Origin: Candidatus Raymondbacteria bacterium RIFOXYA2_FULL_49_16
GTDB taxonomy: Bacteria > Fibrobacterota > OXYB2-FULL-49-7 > XYB2-FULL-49-35
Assembly: GCA_001789205.1 (NCBI GenBank)
Contig: MFYT01000086.1
Span: 1 to 29,844, forward strand
Direction of reading: 5' to 3'
DNA: 29,844 nucleotides
Shown one piece after another: positions 6,912 through 12,345 of this stretch. The number at the start of each line of letters is the position of its first letter. Position 1 is the first letter of the stretch. A program made the position numbers and the translations under genes. Under the pieces are notes generated by a model, which saw nothing but the letters and a program-made list of their open reading frames with translations, ran no database searches and was not told the DNA's origin.

Positions 6912-8288
6912 CTACGCGACCTGTGGAAGGAATTCTGAAAAGCCTTTCTTATCACGGAATATCTGGTTCAATTCACCAAGATAATTGTGCCATTCTTGAA
7001 GTTTGCATAATTTCAAATACAAAGGCTTTATTTTTCTAAGATGTTCAGCACCACCTTCAAACCACCCTTCTTGTGCTACACTCAATGCTGACTCTGCCGA
7101 CCATTTCCAGAGTTTTATAGCCCATTCAGGATGCGTTTCTTCAAGGGCTGGCGCATACCAACTGAATGGAAGGTTTCTGGGTTGCGATGATATTTCCCAG
7201 CGTTGGAGCCAATAAACCATTTCGTCTGGTTTTTCATCATCACTGGAAATCATAAACAAGGCTTTGTAGAAGGGCAGTTCAGGCGTCTCTCCGTTGGGCG
7301 GCAAACTTAGACCGCTATATTTTAATGGCTCTGGCAGGCGTTCGGGCAGTTTTCCAGAAACGCGGTATTCCACTATCACAGGTTTCATAATTTCCCAAAC
7401 CCCAGCTTTTTTACATAGGCCTATTAAATGGCTTGAGAAAGGACTTCCTCCATATTCCAGATAGTCGTCCAGTTCAATCGGGACAGCCTCAAGCAAAGTT
7501 CCCTTTTTAATCAGGTATTCTTTTAAAATACTACGGCAACAACCAGCTTGCCTTAATTTTTCTTTATCTTTGGATTGGGCTATTTTCTGGACCCATTTTC
7601 GCGCATCTTCATACTGGTCATTTTTTAATAAAAATTCAACAAGGCGATGGTATTGATTGTTTTCTTCAGCCTCCCTGATGCAGAATGGGAGCAGCCTTTC
7701 TTTCATACCGGCTTGTTCCATTAATTCATAATCCCATTGGGCATATTTATATCGGGTAAAACCGTATTTCTTACCCTTTTCTTTTTGAATGCGGGTTTCA
7801 AGTCCAGCCAGCACTGCCTCCAATTCAGACGGGGTTAATGGTCTTTTTTTAATATAGCTTTTCAACCCCAACCATTCATTATGACCAGTTCTATCTCTTA
7901 AAAAGGTGTCTATCAGCCAGAGCATTTGGTCACTTTTCGATAAGGTTGATTTCTTTAGGTAATGGATAGCTATGCGTATAGCCGCATGTATTTCCCACCA
8001 AACATCGTTATCCTCAAAAACATCCATGATGTTGTTTCCTTTATCGAGCATAGCTTCAAGAATCCGCAAAAGGGCATCATAACACCGCTTACGCCCAAGT
8101 TTTCTCATTCCCTTGACAGCCAATGCATAATTTGGATAGCGATTGACAGTTTTACGCTTATCAATATCTCCGTCTGTTTTCCGTGGGTAATCAATCAGCT
8201 TTAAAATGGTTTTTTCAAGGGCTTCCTTGTCGTCAGAAAGGGTAGCGCGAACCTTGTGGACTTTTAATTTTTTGGGTTTTAATGACAT
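6912..8288 (-). CDS. alpha-solenoid protein, 458 aa, resembling the C-terminal region of SWIM zinc-finger proteins
   Basis: Start at 8288 is supported by GGGAG just upstream. The sequence is a run of amphipathic helices with repeat-like units (RLVEFLLKNDQYEDARKWVQ, HPEWAIKLWKWSAESAL, LYLKLCKLQEWHNYLGELN), typical of TPR-like helical arrays. The general layout recalls the long C-terminal helical part of bacterial SWIM zinc-finger proteins, but the CxCx(n)CxH SWIM motif itself is absent, so it is either a truncated relative or a free-standing solenoid. No enzyme motif is visible. A basic N-terminus (KPKKLKVHKVR) precedes the helices. It lies in the island, leading the pair with the 171-residue protein. 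Confidence 0.55.
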   Translation of the reverse strand: MSLKPKKLKVHKVRATLSDDKEALEKTILKLIDYPRKTDGDIDKRKTVNRYPNYALAVKGMRKLGRKRCYDALLRILEAMLDKGNNIMDVFEDNDVWWEIHAAIRIAIHYLKKSTLSKSDQMLWLIDTFLRDRTGHNEWLGLKSYIKKRPLTPSELEAVLAGLETRIQKEKGKKYGFTRYKYAQWDYELMEQAGMKERLLPFCIREAEENNQYHRLVEFLLKNDQYEDARKWVQKIAQSKDKEKLRQAGCCRSILKEYLIKKGTLLEAVPIELDDYLEYGGSPFSSHLIGLCKKAGVWEIMKPVIVEYRVSGKLPERLPEPLKYSGLSLPPNGETPELPFYKALFMISSDDEKPDEMVYWLQRWEISSQPRNLPFSWYAPALEETHPEWAIKLWKWSAESALSVAQEGWFEGGAEHLRKIKPLYLKLCKLQEWHNYLGELNQIFRDKKGFSEFLPQVA

Positions 8289-8369
8289 ATGACTCCCGTG
8301 GATATGGATGGTTTTCTATTCCATCACCTTTTTCAAACTGAACTTGAATTCCCGTTCCAGATAGGCACC

Positions 8370-8648
8370 CTATAAATATGCGGCAACCAAGTCCCCTTCA
8401 TTTAATCCAAGCATTGTATCCTGCGAGCGTTTTTCCTGGCCTGCAGAGATGAAACTATATTTTATGTAATCATCCCAGTTCTGATGACGGCTTTCCCCAA
8501 CATTATAATAGTAGAACCCATTCTGAAAATCGAATTCGGGTAATTCACGGTGCAGGGTGTTATGGGGGTGGAATTTATCAGCAAAATGCCCTGTGGCAAT
8601 ATTTGTTGTCCATTTTCCCAGTTTCCAGAGAAGGTTTTTTTCAACCAT
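8370..8648 (-). pseudogene. fragment with a PUA/EVE-like 'SAGQ ... GDLVAAYL' module, ended by an in-frame stop
   Basis: The translated stretch contains FYYYNVGESRHQNWDDYIKY, SFISAGQ and LNEGDLVAAYL. This is the opening of a small domain that I associate with nuclease- or PUA/EVE-related proteins, where it normally continues with a KGxGYVGxGxV segment. Here a TAG at the expected lysine position stops the frame, and the next codons encode GAYLEREF rather than the expected glycine-rich strand. The N-terminal side overlaps a different frame (8462-8905). I read it as the decayed end of a restriction/defence-type gene; family assignment is from memory of the motif and moderately uncertain. Confidence 0.45.
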
Positions 8649-8905
8649 GTCGGAACAACCATCCAGACAGCCAAAGCAAAATTATTAAATATTATTTGTG
8701 GGAGAATATCTATGGGCTTTTTCTCATTAATGATTCCCCAAGTGTCGCAAAGATTTATATCTATTTTATTACATTCCCTTATGGAGCTATCAATGGACTT
8801 CATATTTAAATTTATCGGCTTAACTTTCTGTATTACAAAATAATCAGAAATTATGAAATATTGAACTGGACTATTAAAATTGAACATCGGAGTGAAATAT
8901 TGCAT
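8462..8905 (-). CDS. hypothetical protein, N-terminal part likely genuine, probably broken
   Basis: GAGG six bases before the ATG at 8905 argues for real translation initiation. The first ~85 residues (SPVQYFIISDYFVIQKVKPI, CDTWGIINEKKP, IIFNNFALAVWMVVPT) look like a genuine protein, but I do not recognise it. From about base 8600 downward the frame overlaps the PUA-like fragment in another frame, and one of the two must be non-coding there. A frameshift joining the two, or two unrelated gene pieces abutted by deletion, would both fit. Confidence 0.35.
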   Translation of the reverse strand: MQYFTPMFNFNSPVQYFIISDYFVIQKVKPINLNMKSIDSSIRECNKIDINLCDTWGIINEKKPIDILPQIIFNNFALAVWMVVPTWLKKTFSGNWENGQQILPQGILLINSTPITPCTVNYPNSIFRMGSTIIMLGKAVIRTGMIT

Positions 8906-9034
8906 TACAATCCTCTATATTGAAGATAATTTATTTGCTGGCTTTGTGTTAAGAAAACCGGGCATTGGTCAAGGAAATAAGGTATTTTTCTATATGAAAG
9001 TCTTTATCTCTATTCTTTTTGTATGGAGATTTGT

Positions 9035-9676
9035 ATGAATACAACTGAATTATATTCAAAAAGATTTGCTGAATTATTCGAGGTTGGCAGTAAAATAACG
9101 CCGCAGAATAATGGTGATGGCCCCGTTGTTGATTCTGAGATATTTCAAGAATGGGCTGTAAGCGTTTTAAATTTATTTTCAATCGCATTCGGAGAAAACA
9201 ACACACATTTTCGTGCATTTAAATATCATTATGACAATTTTCATGGTTGGGCTGGAGGTTTTTCTAAATGTTGGGGGGTCTTTAAAGCGGCTAAAAATGA
9301 TTTTGAGGGAGGTTACGTATTGTCCGTTGAAAGAACGATTTCAGGGGAAGTTTTAGGAGATTTTATTTTACTTGCCAAAAACGCCTTGAAAAGTAACAAT
9401 GTATATGTAGCAGCTGTTTTAGCTTGTGCAGCTCTTGAAGATGCGTTAAAACGCTATGCGAGAGCCAATAGCTTAAATGTTGATGAAAAACCAATGCAAG
9501 AAGTGGTGTCGGCATTAAAAGCCAAGGGTCTTGTTTCTGGCGCATCAAAAACCTTATTAGACACAATGCCTAAAATACGAGATTATGCTTTGCATGCAAA
9601 TTGGGAGAAAATATCACCGCCAGATGTTAGTAGTGTGATTGGTTTTGTTGAACAATTTCTTCAAGAAAATTTCTAA
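9035..9676 (+). CDS. HEPN-like domain protein, 213 aa
   Basis: The C-terminal ~95 residues (VYVAAVLACAALEDALKRYA, then MPKIRDYALHANWE and DVSSVIGFVEQFLQ) have the helical layout of DUF4145/HEPN domains, with R182-DYAL-H187 matching the R-x4-6-H motif of HEPN ribonucleases. The N-terminal half (Trp-rich FHGWAGGFSKCWGVF) is unassigned. HEPN proteins are common RNA-cleaving effectors or partners in toxin-antitoxin and abortive-infection systems. Start at 9035 rather than 9023 because GGAG (9025-9028) is well placed for it. No nucleotidyltransferase (MNT) partner is adjacent, so if it is a toxin its antitoxin is not obvious; a non-toxic scaffold role is equally possible. Confidence 0.6.
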   Translation: MNTTELYSKRFAELFEVGSKITPQNNGDGPVVDSEIFQEWAVSVLNLFSIAFGENNTHFRAFKYHYDNFHGWAGGFSKCWGVFKAAKNDFEGGYVLSVERTISGEVLGDFILLAKNALKSNNVYVAAVLACAALEDALKRYARANSLNVDEKPMQEVVSALKAKGLVSGASKTLLDTMPKIRDYALHANWEKISPPDVSSVIGFVEQFLQENF

Positions 9677-9713
9677 ACAGCCTGCCTATCCTTATCAACC
9701 GATTAATTTCTTT

Positions 9714-9902
9714 TCACGCCCCTTCAACCAACCTGACAATATCGTTCCCGCATACCTTACAGAAGCCCTGTAATATAAGGTCAGGTTTTTTAAAGACAAG
9801 CGTGAAGTTTTCTATCGTGACTGCCTTCATACAGCTACCGCACCAACAAGACTCGATAACACCTTTTTTCCCGTGTTCAGGCATCTTCTTCCAAAATTCC
9901 AT
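9714..9902 (-). CDS. small zinc-ribbon-like protein, 62 aa
   Basis: Two cysteine pairs, CWCGSC and CKVCG, about 27 residues apart form a likely treble-clef or zinc-ribbon site; the segment between them (VTIENFTLVFKKPDLILQGF) reads as two strands. The N-terminus MEFWKKMPEHGKKGVIESC is helical. Small proteins of this type are found as stand-alone conserved hypotheticals; the function is unknown. The Shine-Dalgarno site is weak. It converges with the HEPN gene and is complete. Confidence 0.55.
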   Translation of the reverse strand: MEFWKKMPEHGKKGVIESCWCGSCMKAVTIENFTLVFKKPDLILQGFCKVCGNDIVRLVEGA

Positions 9903-10119
9903 TGCTTCGATTCTCGTCCATCAGAAGTAGTTGATGTTAATGTTTTACACTCAGAAAGGCCGTCAGAGAGTATGATATAAAGCTATGAAAAGGGGGAAGT
10001 CGCCCCCCCCCTGTTGATGGCAAGTTAACCATGTTCCAGTGGACAGGCCTACCTCTTCCCAGTCAAGAGCGGGGCTATGAAAGGAATAGAAGATGGAAAA
10101 ACCACATCTTGCCTAATTC

Positions 10120-10158
10120 AAATTATCGGCAATACATTGTATTTATTGCCGATAATTT
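10120..10158 (+). promoter_or_regulatory. 15-bp perfect inverted repeat, operator of the second AbiE locus
   Basis: AAATTATCGGCAATA (10120-10134) and its exact complement (10144-10158) are separated by 9 bases and end 16 bases before the antitoxin ATG at 10175. A very similar inverted repeat recurs at 10887-10924 in front of the toxin remnant. Self-binding by the winged-helix antitoxin is the simplest explanation. Confidence 0.65.
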
Positions 10159-10174
10159 GTATATTTAGCCTATC

Positions 10175-10906
10175 ATGAAACAACTCAATAAAGAAAACCT
10201 TCTTGCCGAGTTTGATAAAACTGACTCGTTCACTACGGATAATGTTTTCAATTTCTATAAGTCTCTGAACCCTGCAGTCAAAAGAAAAACAGTGAATTGG
10301 AGAATTTATGAATTTATCCAGAATGGGATTTTGGGGAGAATTGGTCGGGGTGTATACACGATTAATTTAAAGGGGGGCTTTAAAATCATTCCGGGGAAGA
10401 AAGAAAAATCAATTTCCTTGGCAATCAAAAAGAAATTCCCGTTTGTTTCATACTGCGTATGGCACACCTCTATTTTAAAGGAATTTCATCACCATATGAC
10501 AAACTTGGAATTCATAATTGTTGAGGTTGAACACGAAGCAGCCCAGCCTGTCTTTCACCACCTTAAAGAAGCATATAAAAACACATTCTTGGAACCCTCT
10601 AAGACGCTTTTTAACGATTTTATTTCTGGCACAAAAGATGCAGTGATTGTCAAGACTCTGATAAGCGAAGCACCGCTTCAGAAAATTGAGGGTTTTTCCA
10701 TTCCTGTCTTGGAAAAGGTATTAGTCGATTTGTATGCGGATAGCGATATATTCTTTTTTATTCAGGGAAACGAATTCCTGAATATTTTAAGTAACGCCGT
10801 TGAAAAATATTCCATTAATTATGATAAGTTATTACGCTATGCCGCACGAAGAGGAAAAAGAGAAGAACTTAAAAAGATTTTGAATCAAATTACCGGCAAT
10901 AAATGA
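10175..10906 (+). CDS. AbiEi-like antitoxin (DUF6577 type), orphaned
   Basis: 243 residues. The N-terminus is a winged helix (FTTDNVFNFYKSL, KRKTVNWRIYEFIQNGILGR, GRGVYTI) as in AbiEi-type antitoxins; the rest (FVSYCVWHTSILKEFHHHM, EGFSIPVLEKVLVDLYAD, LLRYAARRGKREELKKIL) matches the DUF6577 group. It is expected to repress its operon and to neutralise a nucleotidyltransferase toxin encoded just downstream. That toxin is reduced to 26 codons by the island boundary, so the antitoxin is an orphan. The gene itself is intact and has a strong dyad at its promoter. It could still protect against related toxins supplied from outside. Confidence 0.75.
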   Translation: MKQLNKENLLAEFDKTDSFTTDNVFNFYKSLNPAVKRKTVNWRIYEFIQNGILGRIGRGVYTINLKGGFKIIPGKKEKSISLAIKKKFPFVSYCVWHTSILKEFHHHMTNLEFIIVEVEHEAAQPVFHHLKEAYKNTFLEPSKTLFNDFISGTKDAVIVKTLISEAPLQKIEGFSIPVLEKVLVDLYADSDIFFFIQGNEFLNILSNAVEKYSINYDKLLRYAARRGKREELKKILNQITGNK

Positions 10907-10924
10907 TTCTGTTGCCGATAATTT
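10887..10924 (+). promoter_or_regulatory. second copy of the operator-like inverted repeat, at the antitoxin/toxin junction
   Basis: AAATTACCGGCAATA (10887-10901) and TGTTGCCGATAATTT (10910-10924) differ from the promoter copy by one base in each arm, with an 8-base spacer. It covers the antitoxin stop codon (10904-10906) and lies 12 bases before the toxin ATG, so the antitoxin may control the toxin at a second point. Confidence 0.6.
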
Positions 10925-10936
10925 GGAACGGGAACT

Positions 10937-11017
10937 ATGATTTCACAAGAAACATTACAATTCGATTGGATAAAGAAAACAGCCAGCACAAACCATAATG
11001 CTGATAAAATAAATTAA
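10937..11017 (+). pseudogene. N-terminal remnant of an AbiEii-type toxin, cut at the att repeat
   Basis: After GGAAC, an ATG opens a 26-codon frame starting MISQETLQFDWIKK and ending NADKIN before a TAA at 11015-11017. The MISxExL...WI...DK start is the typical beginning of nucleotidyltransferase toxins paired with AbiEi/DUF6577 antitoxins; the following GGT and DxD motifs should come about 25 residues later and are absent. The stop codon overlaps the first base of the repeat that runs into tRNA-Leu, so the rest of the gene was lost when this junction formed. Confidence 0.65.
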
Positions 11018-11031
11018 AAACTGCGGAAGGG
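11017..11031 (+). repeat. att-like direct repeat, proximal copy, overlapping tRNA-Leu 3' end
   Basis: AAAACTGCGGAAGGG, identical to 6214-6228. Ten of its bases (11022-11031) are the 3' end of the tRNA: the acceptor 3' strand and the beginning of the T-stem. This is the classical position of a phage or island attachment site. Confidence 0.6.
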
Positions 11032-11102
11032 GGGACTTGAACCCCCACGCGATTAAGCACAAGATCCTAAGTCTTGCGTGTCTGCCATTCCACCACATCC
11101 GC
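11022..11102 (-). tRNA. tRNA-Leu, anticodon UAG
   Basis: The minus strand folds as a class II tRNA: acceptor GCGGATG/CTTCCGC, D-stem GTG/CAC with GG in the loop, anticodon stem CAAGA/TCTTG with loop CTTAGGA (anticodon TAG), a long variable region, T-stem GGGGG/CCCCC with loop TTCAAGT, and discriminator A. CCA is not encoded; a T-rich tract follows. Oddity: position 6-67 is a U-U mismatch in the acceptor stem, falling inside the part shared with the att repeat, so it could be a scar from integration replacing the 3' end. The D-loop is also one base shorter than in the fragment upstream. Confidence 0.9.
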
Positions 11103-11137
11103 AATAATTAATTTCAAAATATCCTAAGTCTTGCGTG

Positions 11138-11194
11138 CTTGCCTCGCCTCGCCTTGGAGTCCTGTGGTTATTGTACGAGTCAAGGCGAGGCGGG
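11138..11194 (-). repeat. palindromic insertion 1 in tRNA-Leu remnant (57 bp)
   Basis: Begins CTTGCCTCGCC and ends GGCGGG. Contains a perfect 12-bp inverted repeat, CGCCTCGCCTTG (11145-11156) with CAAGGCGAGGCG (11181-11192), around a 24-base loop. It interrupts the D-arm/anticodon-arm junction of the tRNA copy. Shares its ends with insertion 2. Confidence 0.65.
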
Positions 11195-11208
11195 TCTGCC
11201 AATTCCAC

Positions 11209-11233
11209 TTGCCTCGCCCTGACAGGGGCGGGC
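11209..11233 (-). repeat. palindromic insertion 2 in tRNA-Leu remnant (25 bp)
   Basis: Begins TTGCCTCGCC (preceded by C) and ends GGGGCGGGC, with an imperfect dyad CGCCCTG/CAGGGGCG around a single base. It interrupts the D-stem of the tRNA copy. The start and end match insertion 1, so both appear to be members of one short palindromic repeat family. Confidence 0.6.
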
Positions 11234-11255
11234 CACATCCGCGAGGGATATAATA

Positions 11256-12173
11256 TTACTTTGGCGTTGCACCAAAATCAAACTTCACATACATACCAGC
11301 GACCCAATCGTCAGAATACCGCGTCAGCCCCTTTTCCACGTTTAATGTCAGATGGATGGTCCCCAGCGTACGGGTCGCCTGCGTCCTGAAGACGGAATAA
11401 TGCGCCATGGGCGTTGATTCCAAAATCCCATACATGCCCGCAACCTCATTTTTCAGGGTCCAATGATCATTTACATTAGTTTCCAGCGATATTCCATAAG
11501 GTATTTCATCGGCCTGTGACGATCCCATGAACGGAAGAGAGGTATCGCCTATTGTGGGATCGCCCATGGGCAACAGGCCACAACGCGCATGGATAAAATT
11601 CCTGGTTGTCAAATGTTTTGACGCTGTTATCAGCAGCAGGTAATCGGCAACGCCAGTTCCAGGCCCGGCAAGGCCATTACTTTCATCATAGTTATGTCTG
11701 CGGGTCCAGATATTAAACGGTTTTGCGCTTGAAAAAGTGACGCCCACGGTCAGCGCAAGCGCGGGAACATATGGTTTCTCGTCCAGCAGCTTAATTTTTG
11801 TCCGGAACCTGGGCGAATTGCCGCCAATGCTGTGGTGCAGCACTGGATGGCGTGGAAATTCCGCAATTGCGTCTGAATTGATCTGCAGGGCAATGTTGTC
11901 GCTTGGGAATATTTCAAACCCAAACGGAACCTGAAGAAACAACCTCTCCTGCCAGTCAGGATTTGTCACCCGTGGGACCTTTTCAGTATAGAACGAAACA
12001 AATCCGGTTTCGAACGACCATGCGCCCCTGTTTTTAAAATAGGCATTATCGGTTCTTGAATAGAGATACCCGCTCTGGAGGGCAAAGTTAAAGTCATTTT
12101 TAGATATGGTATTACCTGTTTGGGACCAAAGGGAACTAAAAACAAGGCAGATGAGTATTATACACGTTTTCAT
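11256..12173 (-). CDS. predicted outer-membrane beta-barrel protein
   Basis: 305 residues from the ATG at 12173, giving a clean signal peptide (KTCIILICLVFSSLWSQ). An earlier in-frame ATG at 12233 would place 20 extra residues before the signal and is not used. The mature protein is a series of alternating polar/hydrophobic strands (FALQSGYLYSRT, VALQINSDAIAE-like, FRTKIKLLD, ALALTVGVTFSS, TLGTIHLTLNVEKG) ending in the aromatic-terminated strand VAGMYVKFDFGA, as in outer-membrane barrels of the phenol-degradation/transporter-like group. Substrate unknown. It lies downstream of tRNA-Leu remnants and is divergent from the dihydrouridine synthase gene; overlapping palindromes fill the shared upstream region. 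Confidence 0.7.
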   Translation of the reverse strand: MKTCIILICLVFSSLWSQTGNTISKNDFNFALQSGYLYSRTDNAYFKNRGAWSFETGFVSFYTEKVPRVTNPDWQERLFLQVPFGFEIFPSDNIALQINSDAIAEFPRHPVLHHSIGGNSPRFRTKIKLLDEKPYVPALALTVGVTFSSAKPFNIWTRRHNYDESNGLAGPGTGVADYLLLITASKHLTTRNFIHARCGLLPMGDPTIGDTSLPFMGSSQADEIPYGISLETNVNDHWTLKNEVAGMYGILESTPMAHYSVFRTQATRTLGTIHLTLNVEKGLTRYSDDWVAGMYVKFDFGATPK

Positions 12174-12230
12174 AAGTAATAGAGAGCTATATAAAAATGT
12201 TTCATTATAATGTAATACTACACAAAATAA

Positions 12231-12259
12231 CATAATATGTTATATTATGTTATAACATA
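12231..12259. promoter_or_regulatory. overlapping palindromes in the divergent spacer
   Basis: CATAATA-TGTTA-TATTATG (12231-12249) overlaps a perfect 14-bp palindrome TATGTTATAACATA (12246-12259). They sit between the minus-strand barrel gene and the plus-strand dihydrouridine synthase gene, the position expected for a shared operator. The AT-only composition makes chance more likely than for a GC-containing dyad. Confidence 0.35.
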
Positions 12260-12345
12260 TTCTAAACTAAAGAAACGGGATCAGGCACACGCATATCATT
12301 GATTTTCTTCTCAACTGAAAATATCTAAACAAAGGGATTGCACGG

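Larger units (their letters stand above)
6214..11031. mobile_element. 4.8-kb genomic island at tRNA-Leu, no integrase
   Basis: The interval is bounded by the 15-bp direct repeats, is visibly more AT-rich than the flanking 12-29 kb, and contains unknown, decayed and defence-type genes (HEPN protein, AbiE-type antitoxin with a severed toxin). The last gene is interrupted precisely at the right repeat. No tyrosine or serine recombinase is encoded, so it is either a remnant or a passenger mobilised in trans. The adjacent AbiE pair (4228-5917) lies outside the left repeat and may be a separate insertion. Confidence 0.5.
11121..11242 (-). pseudogene. partial tRNA-Leu copy split by two palindromic insertions
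   Basis: Reading the plus strand, three blocks match the 5' half of the neighbouring tRNA-Leu in order: ATCCTAAGTCTTGCGTG (11121-11137), TCTGCCAATTCCAC (11195-11208) and CACATCCGC (11234-11242). Between them lie inserts of 57 and 25 bases. The T-arm and 3' acceptor strand are missing. The fragment keeps the common AATTGG D-loop that the intact gene has lost one base of. It is directly upstream of the intact tRNA, consistent with a former tandem pair. Confidence 0.75.

Noticed and set aside
8550-8843. Plus-strand ORF of 97 codons
   Set aside because: AT-rich shadow frame with no ribosome binding site, opposite better supported minus-strand sequence.
9992-10011. G5/C9 hairpin (GGGGG ... CCCCC) as a terminator
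   Set aside because: No T-tract follows on either strand and no gene ends close enough in the right direction; it might be a homopolymer artefact.
10018-10045. Similarity of GTTAACCAT context at 10018 and at about 77 as a repeat
   Set aside because: Short and imperfect; within chance expectation for two AT/GC-mixed 20-mers in 30 kb.
6214-11031. CRISPR array or transposase within the island
   Set aside because: No regularly spaced repeats and no DDE or recombinase motif in any frame of the island.
11053-11238. 61-codon minus-strand ORF across the tRNA-Leu region
   Set aside because: It is a chance frame over the tRNA gene and its interrupted copy; the sequence is explained by RNA genes and palindromic inserts.
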